Counted from the stretch's first letter, positions 17,217 to 24,937 are shown. The stretch is 64,000 bases of DNA from Henriciella barbarensis (GCF_003576345.1 NZ_QWGB01000005.1:620001-684000), one strand, 5' to 3'. Numbers and translations are program-made. Notes: a model not told the origin generated them from the letters alone.

Positions 17217-17669
17217 TCAGTCCGGCGGGTTGCCGTCCCAGTCGATGATCCAGTCGATCTGGTCTTCCTCGAAGACGGTCTCCTCGCTCACAGTCTGGCC
17301 CATGATCGACTTGCCCACTTCGTGGATGCGCTGACGGTCGCCGCAGACAAGATGATGCCAGTCTTCCAGCCCACGCCCCTCATGCACACGGCGATAGGCA
17401 CAGCTTTTCGGCATCCATTTTAGTTCTGAGACCGACTTCGGCGTCAGGATCACACAGTCCGGCACCTTGGCCTTACGGTTGGGGTAATCAGAGCAGCGAC
17501 ACAGATGAGCGTCGAGCAGTTTGCAGTGCAGCCGCGTATAGGCGACGTCGCCGCTATCTTCGTCCTCGAGTTTGAGAAGGCAGCATTTGGCGCAGCCATC
17601 GCAAAGCGACTCCCACTCCTGCGGGCTCATCTCTGTCAGGCTTTTGGTTTCCCAGAATGGCTTGCTCAT
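17217..17669 (-). CDS. ycgN: YcgN-family cysteine cluster protein (UPF0260)
   Basis: A 150-residue soluble protein with at least eight cysteines in the YcgN pattern: C-D-G-C-A-K-C-C near residue 23, then H-C-K-L-L, C-R-C-S-D-Y-P near 58, P-D-C-V near 71 and S-C-A-Y-R near 90. The cysteine cluster suggests binding of zinc or an iron-sulfur cluster; the function is unknown. It is the last gene of a minus-strand group after two small GNAT genes, 15 bases downstream of the nearer one. A GCCGGAC/GTCCGGC hairpin (17204-17226) overlaps its stop codon but has no T-tract. Confidence 0.92.
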   Translation of the reverse strand: MSKPFWETKSLTEMSPQEWESLCDGCAKCCLLKLEDEDSGDVAYTRLHCKLLDAHLCRCSDYPNRKAKVPDCVILTPKSVSELKWMPKSCAYRRVHEGRGLEDWHHLVCGDRQRIHEVGKSIMGQTVSEETVFEEDQIDWIIDWDGNPPD

Positions 17670-17684
17670 AACTGACTTAATGGA

Positions 17685-17960
17685 TCAGGCGAGCACATCC
17701 TTCCAGTCCGGATGCCTGTCGATCTGCGTTCGAGCAAAACCGCATATGGGCACGAGCTTGAAGTTTTCTGCGCGCGCTTTCTCGACCAGCTTACCGACCA
17801 GCTTGGTGCCGAGTCCGCGCCCACCGAGCGCCGAGGGCACACCGACAAAGTCGACGCGCATCACATCATCGCTCTGCCAGTCATAGCGAATGACCAGCTC
17901 ATGGCCCTCGACATCGGTGGTCAGCTGCCTGCCATCATCATGAAGTGTGAGGTCGCTCAT
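17685..17960 (-). CDS. small GNAT-like N-acetyltransferase domain protein (copy B)
   Basis: A 91-residue mini-GNAT of the YidJ/PF14542 type. It has the acyl-CoA loop V-P-S-A-L-G-G-R-G-L-G-T-K-L-V and ends in the family tail F-A-R-T-Q-I-D-R-H-P-D-W-K-D-V-L. Such proteins are single-domain, lack part of the usual GNAT fold and their substrates are unknown. It overlaps the neighbouring copy A by 4 bases (ATGA) and both share the same ending, so they arose by tandem duplication and have since diverged. Confidence 0.9.
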   Translation of the reverse strand: MSDLTLHDDGRQLTTDVEGHELVIRYDWQSDDVMRVDFVGVPSALGGRGLGTKLVGKLVEKARAENFKLVPICGFARTQIDRHPDWKDVLA

Positions 17961-18244
17961 CGAAGGACGTCCTTCCAGTCAGGGTGTTTGTCGAACTGCG
18001 CTTTGGCGAACGGGCAGAGCGGCATGATTTTTATGCCGCGTTCGCGAGCATGCGCGATCCCGGCCTCAACCAGCTTCTGGCCAACGCCTTGGCCGCCAAG
18101 CGCTTCGGGAACGCCGGTATGATCGATAATGATCACGGTTGTACCGGCTGTAGAATAGGTCATTTCGGCCCTGTGGCCGTCAATGATCGTGTAGAACACG
18201 CCGCCGCTTCCACTCTCCGCATGCTTGATTTCGAGATCAGCCAT
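17957..18244 (-). CDS. small GNAT-like N-acetyltransferase domain protein (copy A)
   Basis: A 95-residue mini-GNAT, homologous along its length to the next gene downstream. The acyl-CoA loop is V-P-E-A-L-G-G-Q-G-V-G-Q-K-L-V and the end is F-A-K-A-Q-F-D-K-H-P-D-W-K-D-V-L. The shared cysteine before the tail (P-L-C-P-F / P-I-C-G-F) is conserved in this family and could take part in catalysis. It begins 6 bases after the photolyase-like gene stop, so the four genes photolyase-like, GNAT A, GNAT B and ycgN form one transcription unit. Confidence 0.9.
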   Translation of the reverse strand: MADLEIKHAESGSGGVFYTIIDGHRAEMTYSTAGTTVIIIDHTGVPEALGGQGVGQKLVEAGIAHARERGIKIMPLCPFAKAQFDKHPDWKDVLR

Positions 18245-18250
18245 CGAGTT

Positions 18251-19480
18251 TCAGACCTTCCGCAATTTCCAGTGCATCAGGACAGATGGGATCTGCTTGC
18301 GGAGTTTGAAGAAACCTTTTTTTGCGTGCGGCCAGAAGCGCTCATCCCAGTCGCGCCTCATCTGGTGTATGTGAAAGCCATCTGTTTGGAGATCTGTCAG
18401 CAGCGGTGCGATCGCTTCGCGGGTCCATCCTGCAGGTAGGTATGGGACAACGATATGCTTTGTGTTCAGCTGCGCGGCCCAGTCCCGAAGCGCCCTCCGC
18501 TTGTCTGCTGTGTCCGACAGGTTCTCAGCCGCGGCGCCGAAATGGTTGCTCGCCCGCGACAGGCCGTCCTGCAACGCGCCGCGGGTGAACGACATCGCCT
18601 TGTCTGAAACATCGCCAGTGCACCGGCCGCCTGCACTCTCCAGACCGGCAATTGCCTCTACGGGCAAATGTTCGTCGAGCCAGGTTTCAACGCTGAGGTC
18701 GTCTTCAGTCAACAAAAGGGCAAAGCGCTCCTCTGGCATGCCATCGCTCACCGGGAGCTGCTGCGGCTGCGGGTTTTCCGATCCCGGAACCTGGTGCGCG
18801 CTCTGAGCAAGATTGTCTGGCGAAAACCGGCCATCACTACAGGTTTCGATAGCTTCCTTTTTAGCGAGATAGGTCTTTCCCGATGTGTGAAGTCCCGCGA
18901 CCCAGCGCCAGGAAAGTGTGTTCGAAGCAGGATCACCGTCGAGGAGATGGCGCAGGAAAAAGTCTGCACCGAGCGCCCATGGCAGCTTCAGCGTGAACAG
19001 CCAAATCGAGGCGAAAGACATCCGGGCGTGGTTATGGAGATAGCCTGTTTCAGCGAGCTCCTTTGCCCAATGGTCGAAGCCTTCGATTCCGGCACGCCCC
19101 TCTATCGCGGCTTCATAATCGGCTCGTAGACCCTTGTCTTTCTCCAGCGTCTGAAATTGCGTGTCGCGGTCGAGGATATAGTCTGACCAGACGGCCGGGT
19201 GATGTTCCAGCCAGCCTTTGAAATAGGTTCGCCAACAAATTTCCTGAATGTATTTCGTGGCTTGTTCGCCGCCATTCACGATGATGGCAGCAGTGGCAGC
19301 CTCCTCTTCGCTGATGAGCCTGTGACGAAGAAAAGGCGAGAGCTGCGAGACGTTGGGGCGGGCGTCTTCGCCCGGATCGATGTTGCGGCGGTGCGCATAC
19401 TGCGCCCCCATCAGGGGCGCAAATTCGTTCAGTCTTTCAAGGCCTGTGTGCCTTGCAGGGGTCTCGTGGTGCAAAATCAT
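18251..19480 (-). CDS. photolyase/cryptochrome-like FAD-binding protein lacking the N-terminal antenna domain
   Basis: About 409 residues. The FAD-binding half of photolyase starts near the N-terminus: S-Q-L-S-P-F-L-R-H-R-L-I-S near 47, W-R-T-Y-F-K-G-W near 83, then T-G-Y-L-H-N-H-A-R-M near 150, L-L-D-G-D-P-A-S-N-T-L-S-W-R-W-V-A-G near 181. A normal photolyase has a 130-200 residue alpha/beta domain before this; here it is missing, and instead about 180 residues follow (230-409), starting with a strand-like F-A-L-L-L-T-E-D-D-L. Light-driven repair or signalling is inferred from the fold. The ATG at 19480 is used; a TTG at 19519 would add 13 residues. It heads the GNAT-GNAT-ycgN group. Confidence 0.82.
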   Translation of the reverse strand: MILHHETPARHTGLERLNEFAPLMGAQYAHRRNIDPGEDARPNVSQLSPFLRHRLISEEEAATAAIIVNGGEQATKYIQEICWRTYFKGWLEHHPAVWSDYILDRDTQFQTLEKDKGLRADYEAAIEGRAGIEGFDHWAKELAETGYLHNHARMSFASIWLFTLKLPWALGADFFLRHLLDGDPASNTLSWRWVAGLHTSGKTYLAKKEAIETCSDGRFSPDNLAQSAHQVPGSENPQPQQLPVSDGMPEERFALLLTEDDLSVETWLDEHLPVEAIAGLESAGGRCTGDVSDKAMSFTRGALQDGLSRASNHFGAAAENLSDTADKRRALRDWAAQLNTKHIVVPYLPAGWTREAIAPLLTDLQTDGFHIHQMRRDWDERFWPHAKKGFFKLRKQIPSVLMHWKLRKV

Positions 19481-19528
19481 GGAAGAGGAATTAGGCGCCG
19501 CGAGGACCCTGCCCAGCAAATAGCCACC

Positions 19529-19720
19529 CTATTGAGCGTTCTTTTTCTCTTCTGATTTCAGGGCGTCCTTGGCTTCCCCGACCATTTCCTGGCCCTTACC
19601 TTCAACCTGCTCAGCCTTGCCTTCGGCTTCGAGCTTGCGGTTGTTGGTGGCGACGCCGGCGACTTCCTTTGCCTTGCCAGAAGCTTTCTTGCCGAGGCCT
19701 TCTGCTTGATCTTTTCCCAT
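19529..19720 (-). CDS. CsbD-family stress protein
   Basis: A 63-residue, highly charged, hydrophilic protein. It has the CsbD repeats A-S-G-K-A-K-E-V-A-G and A-E-G-K-A-E-Q-V-E-G-K. CsbD-like proteins are abundant general-stress proteins without known biochemical activity. In alphaproteobacteria they are typical members of the PhyR/EcfG regulon, which fits the GGAAC-N17-GTT promoter at 19759-19784. GGAG lies about 9 bases before the ATG. It stands alone, divergent from mnmC. Confidence 0.92.
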   Translation of the reverse strand: MGKDQAEGLGKKASGKAKEVAGVATNNRKLEAEGKAEQVEGKGQEMVGEAKDALKSEEKKNAQ

Positions 19721-19758
19721 GGAAGGTGTCTCCTTTTGCGTGTGTAGACTGCATGAAC

Positions 19759-19784
19759 AACAAGCGATCTGGCCCTGCCGTTCC
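19759..19784 (-). promoter_or_regulatory. EcfG-type general stress promoter for csbD
   Basis: On the minus strand GGAAC (19780-19784) is followed after 17 bases by TGTT (19759-19762), matching the alphaproteobacterial EcfG consensus GGAAC-N16/17-CGTT with one mismatch. It lies 39 bases upstream of the csbD start codon. Confidence 0.6.
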
Positions 19785-19824
19785 CGGGATGGAATATTAA
19801 ATTCCCGTGCTAGATGAGCCGCAG

Positions 19825-21654
19825 ATGAGCCGACTACCGCCCCGCCCTGAGCTTGACTGGAAAGATGATGGCACGCCGCAGGATGTGCGGGTGGATGATA
19901 TCTATTTCTCCCGCCAGAGCGGGCTGGAGGAAACCCGGCTTGTTTTCCTGAAAGGGTGCGGCCTTCCAGATCGCTGGAAGGGCAGAGGCAGCTTCACGAT
20001 TGGCGAACTTGGCTTTGGAACGGGGCTGAATTTCCTCGCCGCCTGGCAACTCTGGCGCGAGACGCGTCCCTCAGGCAAAGCGTGGCTGCACTTCGTTTCC
20101 TTTGAAGGGTTTCCACTCGACCGCGAGGATGCTGCGCGCGCTCTTTCCGCATGGCCAGAGATCAGCGCGTTTTCGGACAAGCTCATCGAGCGCTGGCCGG
20201 AACGCGCACTCGGCGTCCAACGGATCGTCTGGCCGGATGACGGCGTGATGCTGACGCTTCATACCGGGGAAATCAGTGAAACCTTGCCCGCCTCACGCTT
20301 CGCGGCTGATGCGTGGTTCCTTGACGGATTTTCCCCGGCAAAGAATCCGCAAATGTGGGACAAATCCCTCTGGCCGATGGTGCAGCAGCGGTGCAGTGAC
20401 GGTGTTTCTCTCAGTACATTCACGGTGGCCGGTTTCGTGCGTCGCGGCCTTGCTGAGGCTGGCTTCTATGTCGCCAAGGTCGAAGGGTTCGGACGCAAGC
20501 GAGAGCGGCTTGAAGTCAGCCTTTCGGAGGCCCCAAAACGCGCACCCGACATCTACGGGCTTCGCGCGCCTGAAACCCTTCCAAAGAAGGTTCGCATTCT
20601 CGGCGCAGGTATAGCCGGGGCGTGCCTTGCGCGGACATTTCTGGATCGCGGGCTCGAGGTCGAGGTGGTCGATGCGGCTGACGGCCCAGCGCAGCAGGCA
20701 AGCGGCAACCCGCTGGCGCTGATCATGCCGCGGCTTGATGCGGGCGATACGGTTCAGGCGCGGCTGCTGATCGATGCCTATCTGCGTGCGCGCCAATTCT
20801 ATGCAGGCAGGCCGGGCGTCACTGAGACAGATGTCCTTCAACGCCCGAAGGATGAGCGTGAGGCTGAGCGGATTGCCAAAGTACTGGCTGACCCGCCTCT
20901 GGGGCTCGAGAATCTTGAAGCTGCCGCGCTCGGCCAGCTTCACAAGAGAGCGCTGATACTGGAGCCGGAAAAACTGATTGCGCACCTTCTCGATGGCGCC
21001 TCTACCCGGTTTGGCGAGACGCTGGATCTCTCGGGCCTCGACCCCGATGTGCCGACCATCATTGCGGCCGGTCAGGGCGCGCGCGCCCTGGTGCCATGGC
21101 TGAGGCTGACCGGGCGGCTTGGGCAAGTGGAGTTCGCGAATGTCGCCGTGGATGCGCCCCCTTCAGCAATTGCGAGCGGGCATTACGCGCTGGCCCTTGG
21201 TCAGACACGCCTCTGGGGCGCGACGTTCGACGCTTGGGATGGCACCGGACCGGAGACGTCCGAGGCGGCGCGGGCTGAGAATATCTCGGCGTTGGAAGTG
21301 CTGGACCCGTATTGGAGACAGGCCGCGAAAGCTGCAGAGCTTCAGAGCCGTGCGGGGGTGCGCGCGACGACGCCGGACCGCCTGCCGTTGATCGGAGCGG
21401 TGCCTGATGAGGCAGCAGCACGAGAGGTTTTCGAAGGGGCGAAACATGGTCAGACCATCGAAACGGACGCGCCGCTTGTCGATGGCCTGTTCATAGCAGG
21501 TGGGTTTGGATCGCGCGGCTTCACCTGGGGCCCATGGGCGGGAGAAATACTGGCCAGTCAGATCCTTCGCGAACCCGCCCCGGCGACTGGCCCCGCTCTT
21601 GAGGCGGTGTCGCCGATGCGGCTCATTCTTCGCGCCCTGAAGCGCGGGGGCTGA
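19825..21654 (+). CDS. mnmC: bifunctional tRNA mnm5s2U34 biosynthesis protein
   Basis: A 609-residue fusion of two enzymes. Residues 1-235 are the SAM-dependent methyltransferase (MnmC2) with G-E-L-G-F-G-T-G-L-N-F near 60 and W-F-L-D-G-F-S-P-A-K-N-P near 165. The rest is the FAD-dependent oxidoreductase (MnmC1), with the dinucleotide motif G-A-G-I-A-G-A-C-L-A near 262 and a late G-F-G-S-R-G-F-T-W-G-P. Together they turn cmnm5s2U into mnm5s2U at the wobble base of certain tRNAs. I use the ATG at 19825; a GTG at 19807 would add six residues. It is followed by a convergent psp-associated gene 7 bases away. Confidence 0.93.
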   Translation: MSRLPPRPELDWKDDGTPQDVRVDDIYFSRQSGLEETRLVFLKGCGLPDRWKGRGSFTIGELGFGTGLNFLAAWQLWRETRPSGKAWLHFVSFEGFPLDREDAARALSAWPEISAFSDKLIERWPERALGVQRIVWPDDGVMLTLHTGEISETLPASRFAADAWFLDGFSPAKNPQMWDKSLWPMVQQRCSDGVSLSTFTVAGFVRRGLAEAGFYVAKVEGFGRKRERLEVSLSEAPKRAPDIYGLRAPETLPKKVRILGAGIAGACLARTFLDRGLEVEVVDAADGPAQQASGNPLALIMPRLDAGDTVQARLLIDAYLRARQFYAGRPGVTETDVLQRPKDEREAERIAKVLADPPLGLENLEAAALGQLHKRALILEPEKLIAHLLDGASTRFGETLDLSGLDPDVPTIIAAGQGARALVPWLRLTGRLGQVEFANVAVDAPPSAIASGHYALALGQTRLWGATFDAWDGTGPETSEAARAENISALEVLDPYWRQAAKAAELQSRAGVRATTPDRLPLIGAVPDEAAAREVFEGAKHGQTIETDAPLVDGLFIAGGFGSRGFTWGPWAGEILASQILREPAPATGPALEAVSPMRLILRALKRGG

Positions 21655-21661
21655 CGGGCGC

Positions 21662-21934
21662 TTAGCCCTGGCTCGTAGCGGCGAAGACCAGCTGCAGACC
21701 ACGCTCTGCCGAAGCTTCAAGCGTCAACTGGACGCCGCCAGCTTCGATGTGCAGTCCGCCGAGCATGCTGGCAGCGACGGCAGACGCGAGGATGAAGGTT
21801 GCACCGGCAAGTGCGAGCCATCCGCTGGTCTGGAGATTGCGTGTCATTTGAGGAGCCCCCTTGGCTTCAGTCGGTTGAGGTGCCGGCTCTATCCAGTGAT
21901 ACCGGTTTGGCAGGGAGAGGAGTTGAGCCGACAT
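21662..21934 (-). CDS. small single-helix membrane protein at the end of the psp cluster
   Basis: A 90-residue protein with one clear hydrophobic helix (about residues 37-60, S-G-W-L-A-L-A-G-A-T-F-I-L-A-S-A), followed by a polar tail of 30 residues. No family is recognised. It starts 3 bases after the pspC stop codon, so it is translated from the psp transcript; an in-frame ATG at 21979 lies inside pspC and is less likely. An envelope role in the phage-shock response is inferred from the operon only. Confidence 0.7.
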   Translation of the reverse strand: MSAQLLSLPNRYHWIEPAPQPTEAKGAPQMTRNLQTSGWLALAGATFILASAVAASMLGGLHIEAGGVQLTLEASAERGLQLVFAATSQG

Positions 21935-21936
21935 GT

Positions 21937-22395
21937 TCAGTTCTTTTCGAGATTGCGGAATTCGCGGCGCAGACGCCATTCATCCGAGGTGACACTGGCT
22001 TCGAGGTTCTGGAGACGGTCCTCCAGGTCCATGAAGGTGTATTTGAGACCGGAATAGGTCGTTTTCGGCCGGTCGGAGACGCCGCGCCAGAAAGCCTCTT
22101 CTTCAGGGGCGAGGTGCCCATAGGACTTTGGGGCTTTCGGCACGATCAACCACATGACGATGTAGGCGAGCAGCATCAGCGGTCCGGCGAGGAAGAAGAA
22201 AGCCGCGACGGTAAGCAGGCGCACCACAAGCGGGTCCCAACCATACCGTTCGCCGATGCCGCCGCAGACGCCTGCGAGGATCCGCTCATTGCGTGAGCGA
22301 TAGAGGCGCTTTGGATTCGGCGAGCGAAACATCTCGTCTTCGTATCTGCGATGACGGTCGCGCCCGGAATGAGGGTGACGGTCAGAGTGGGTCAT
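21937..22395 (-). CDS. pspC: phage shock protein C domain protein
   Basis: A 152-residue protein. The PspC domain (about 26-90) contains R-L-Y-R-S-R-N-E-R-I-L-A-G-V-C-G-G-I-G and a long hydrophobic helix around L-L-T-V-A-A-F-F-F-L-A-G-P-L. A helical C-terminal region (110-150) resembles the partner-binding part. PspC sits in the inner membrane, senses stress with PspB and releases PspA from PspF. A His/Arg-rich, hydrophilic N-terminus (1-22) precedes the domain. It lies 12 bases after pspB. Confidence 0.92.
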   Translation of the reverse strand: MTHSDRHPHSGRDRHRRYEDEMFRSPNPKRLYRSRNERILAGVCGGIGERYGWDPLVVRLLTVAAFFFLAGPLMLLAYIVMWLIVPKAPKSYGHLAPEEEAFWRGVSDRPKTTYSGLKYTFMDLEDRLQNLEASVTSDEWRLRREFRNLEKN

Positions 22396-22407
22396 TAAAC
22401 TGGTTCC

Positions 22408-22665
22408 TTATTGGTCGTAGGAGGAGCGCGGCTGGCGACTTGCTGGCGCGGCATCTTCCGGGTTGGCGTCTACGAGCTTCTCGAGGGTCTCGATGCGGCG
22501 CTCCATGCGTTTGGCGGAGCGCCAGAGGTCTTCGAGCATGCGCTCATCGTCAGGCTCGAGCGTCTTCTGTTTTCTCCAGAGCGTGATGTAGTGAAACACC
22601 ATACCGGGGAAGACGATGAAGAGAGAGACGATCGCGATGAGGGCGATCAGAAATTCCTGATCCAT
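22408..22665 (-). CDS. pspB: phage shock protein B
   Basis: An 85-residue protein: one N-terminal membrane helix (about 5-26, I-A-L-I-A-I-V-S-L-F-I-V-F-P-G) followed by Y-I-T-L-W-R-K and an amphipathic coiled coil (40-70) that is the conserved PspB part. With PspC it forms the inner-membrane sensor of the phage-shock response. The ATG is 3 bases after the stop of a 34-residue membrane gene whose end supplies the AAAGGA ribosome site, so translation is coupled. Confidence 0.93.
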   Translation of the reverse strand: MDQEFLIALIAIVSLFIVFPGMVFHYITLWRKQKTLEPDDERMLEDLWRSAKRMERRIETLEKLVDANPEDAAPASRQPRSSYDQ

Positions 22666-22667
22666 GA

Positions 22668-22772
22668 CTATCCTTTCTGGGCCCCGCCCCTTTCATCCAT
22701 GGACTGGATGACAAGGCCGGGCACGATGATGACGGAGAGGATGATGCCGAGAACGAAGAGGGATGTCAGCAT
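22668..22772 (-). CDS. 34-residue membrane peptide between pspA and pspB
   Basis: A short frame that starts M-L-T-S-L-F-V-L-G-I-I-L-S-V-I-I-V and ends in a charged tail, so nearly the whole peptide is one transmembrane helix. It starts 4 bases after the pspA stop and ends 3 bases before pspB, leaving no spare sequence, which argues for a real gene. PspD of enterobacteria is a small extra psp membrane protein in a different place and is longer; homology cannot be shown from this sequence. Confidence 0.62.
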   Translation of the reverse strand: MLTSLFVLGIILSVIIVPGLVIQSMDERGGAQKG

Positions 22773-22775
22773 GAC

Positions 22776-23462
22776 TTAGCCCTCGCTCTGGGTGGATTGC
22801 GTGGAAGACTGGCCGCGCGACTTCTTGAGCGCCTCGAGCTCTTTCTCGACAGCTTCGTCACGCTCAAGCGCGGCGAACTCGTCTTCGAGGCTCGGTTCAC
22901 GGCCCTGGATGGTGTCGGCATAGGCTTCCATCTCGTCGACCTTGCGCTCAACATTGGCGTAACGCGCCAGCGCATCATCGACACGACCATCATAGGTCTG
23001 CGAACGCATGCGGATGCGTTGCTCAGCGGCTTCGCGTCGCATCATCAGCGCACGGTGCTTTGCCTTGGCTTCGTCGAGCTTTGCCTGAAGCTTGCCGAGA
23101 TCGGACTGGTGCTTCTCGAAAGCGTCTTCGGCAGCCTGCATGGCATGCTCGCGGCGGTCGATTTCGCCGGCAGCTTTCTGCTTTGCGGTCAGTGCGCCGC
23201 GGGCAAGATCTTCACGGCCCTTGTCGATAGCAACGCCGGCTTTCTTTTCCCAATCGTCGCGGACGTTGGTGTAGTAGGCGATCTCACGTTCCATTTCCTT
23301 CTTGTCGGCCATGGCGCGGGCGGCCGCTGTGCGGACCTCAACCAGCGTGTCTTCCATTTCCTGGATGATCAGGCGTGCGATCTTTTCTGGGTTTTCGGCA
23401 CTGTCCAGCATCGCGTTGATGTTGGAGTTGATGATGTCGCCGAGGCGGGAAAAAAGTCCCAT
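22776..23462 (-). CDS. pspA: phage shock protein A
   Basis: A 228-residue, almost wholly helical ESCRT-III-like protein. The N-terminal amphipathic helix starts M-G-L-F-S-R-L-G-D-I-I-N-S-N-I-N, and the next helix has the family segment D-S-A-E-N-P-E-K-I-A-R-L-I-I-Q-E-M-E. It binds and holds PspF inactive, then coats and repairs stressed inner membrane when PspB/PspC signal. The last 30 residues are Ser/Thr/Gln-rich and disordered. A 46-residue gene precedes it in the operon. Confidence 0.95.
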   Translation of the reverse strand: MGLFSRLGDIINSNINAMLDSAENPEKIARLIIQEMEDTLVEVRTAAARAMADKKEMEREIAYYTNVRDDWEKKAGVAIDKGREDLARGALTAKQKAAGEIDRREHAMQAAEDAFEKHQSDLGKLQAKLDEAKAKHRALMMRREAAEQRIRMRSQTYDGRVDDALARYANVERKVDEMEAYADTIQGREPSLEDEFAALERDEAVEKELEALKKSRGQSSTQSTQSEG

Positions 23463-23527
23463 GATTTTTTATCCTTTCAAATTCTCGTCGGTCGTCTGGG
23501 AGGAGACGAGATGCTTTTTACGGGTGG

Positions 23528-23668
23528 CTAGAAGAACAGGCCGCCAAGGAAGACGCCTGCTGCAAAGAACATCCAGCACTCGGCTGGACGGCTTGCGAGC
23601 CAGCGGCCGAAGCGGCCACCTTCTTCGCGGCCTTGCCGGTAGCGGGTCTCGTAGGAGCGGTCGGTCAT
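23528..23668 (-). CDS. 46-residue membrane protein, first gene of the psp operon
   Basis: A small frame beginning M-T-D-R-S-Y-E-T-R-Y-R-Q-G-R-E-E-G-G: a basic, polar first half, then one hydrophobic helix (about 31-46, C-W-M-F-F-A-A-G-V-F-L-G-G). AAAGGA stands about 8 bases before the ATG. It lies between the sigma-54 promoter (about 55 bases upstream) and pspA (65 bases downstream), so it should be made whenever PspA is. The family is unknown to me; a regulatory or membrane-anchoring role is inference. Confidence 0.65.
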   Translation of the reverse strand: MTDRSYETRYRQGREEGGRFGRWLASRPAECWMFFAAGVFLGGLFF

Positions 23669-23722
23669 TCTTCTGGTCCTTTCGGTTTAGGCGACGCCCA
23701 TCGCCTGACTTGCCATACTCAT

Positions 23723-23738
23723 TTCAAGGACCGTGCCA
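23723..23738 (-). promoter_or_regulatory. sigma-54 promoter of the psp operon
   Basis: On the minus strand TGGCACG-N4-TTGAA matches the -24/-12 consensus TGGCACG-N4-TTGCA except for one base. It precedes the first psp gene by about 55 bases and lies opposite pspF, whose product is the cognate sigma-54 activator. Confidence 0.75.
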
Positions 23739-23872
23739 GTTCTTCGCTAACCACCTAAAACATTGTTTTTAATGGGAATAAGATCTTCGCACCGCCAATG
23801 ACGTCATTGAATTTAGCTTTTTATACTAAATCTTTTAGTTGTTTTGACCGTATATTTAGCTAATTTGACTGC

Positions 23873-24937
23873 ATGATTGGCGATACACCCCAGATAATCG
23901 GCGAGGCGCCGGAGTGGCTTTCCGCCCTGGAGCACGTCTCGCGGCTGGCGCCACTGGACCGGCCAGCACTCGTCATCGGTGAACGCGGCACCGGCAAGGA
24001 GCTGATCGCAGAGCGTTTGCACTTCCTCTCGAAGCGTTGGGATGGACCCTACATCAAGGTGAACTGTGCAGCGCTTTCTGACGACCTTCTCGACTCTGAG
24101 CTGTTCGGCCATGAGCGCGGCGCTTTTACCGGCGCGACAGAGCGGCGGACCGGGCGGTTCGAACTCGCCAATGGCGGCACGATCTTCCTTGATGAGATTG
24201 CAACGGCAACGCAGCGCGTGCAGGAAAAGCTGCTGCGTGTCATCGAATATGGCCAGTTCCAGCGTCTCGGCGGAGAGAAGGTGCTGGAGACGAATGTCCG
24301 CGTCGTTGCCGCAACCAATATCGACCTGCCTTCAGCCGTAGAGGCCGGCAAGTTCCGCGCCGACCTTCTGGACCGGCTGGCCTTTGATGTCGTGACCCTT
24401 CCGCCGCTCAGGGCCCGCAAGGGCGACGCCTCATTGCTGGCAGACTTCTTTGCGCGGCGCATGGCGCGCGAGATGATGGAGGATTTTCCCGGCTTTGCCC
24501 CATCGGCCATTGAGGCAATCGAAGCGCATGACTGGCCGGGTAATGTGCGTGAACTCAGGAACTTCGCACAGCGTATCACCGCGCGTGCCCTGGTGGTGCC
24601 CACAATTGAGCCCGTGCGCTTTGACCATGAAGCGCTGGACCCGTTCGCATCGCCTTTCAGGCCGCCATCGGTCTTGAAAGGGACGACAGACTCCCCACCT
24701 CCCGCGTCTCAATCCCGTCAACCTGACTTGCCGAAACCACAACTCGGAGCCCCTTTCGACGTCCAGACAAGGGTATTTGAAACCGCTTTGATCGATGCGG
24801 CCCTGGCAGCCCATGACGGGCACCAGGGAAAGGCCGCTGAAACGCTGGGTCTGACCTATCACCAGTTTCGCGGGCTTTTGCGCAAACATGATTATGGAAA
24901 GAAGCCGGGTAAGCCCGACACCGAGACAAGCGACTGA
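23873..24937 (+). CDS. pspF: psp operon transcriptional activator (sigma-54 dependent)
   Basis: A 354-residue enhancer-binding protein without a sensor domain, as in PspF. Walker A is G-E-R-G-T-G-K-E (36-43), the sigma-54 contact loop is G-A-F-T-G-A (83-88), and Walker B is I-F-L-D-E-I near 104. After a Pro/Ser linker (about 265-295) a FIS-type HTH ends the chain (A-E-T-L-G-L-T-Y-H-Q-F-R-G-L-L). PspA would hold it inactive until envelope stress. It is divergent from the psp operon; upstream lies an AT-rich stretch (23757-23870) that could hold its binding sites. Confidence 0.95.
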   Translation: MIGDTPQIIGEAPEWLSALEHVSRLAPLDRPALVIGERGTGKELIAERLHFLSKRWDGPYIKVNCAALSDDLLDSELFGHERGAFTGATERRTGRFELANGGTIFLDEIATATQRVQEKLLRVIEYGQFQRLGGEKVLETNVRVVAATNIDLPSAVEAGKFRADLLDRLAFDVVTLPPLRARKGDASLLADFFARRMAREMMEDFPGFAPSAIEAIEAHDWPGNVRELRNFAQRITARALVVPTIEPVRFDHEALDPFASPFRPPSVLKGTTDSPPPASQSRQPDLPKPQLGAPFDVQTRVFETALIDAALAAHDGHQGKAAETLGLTYHQFRGLLRKHDYGKKPGKPDTETSD

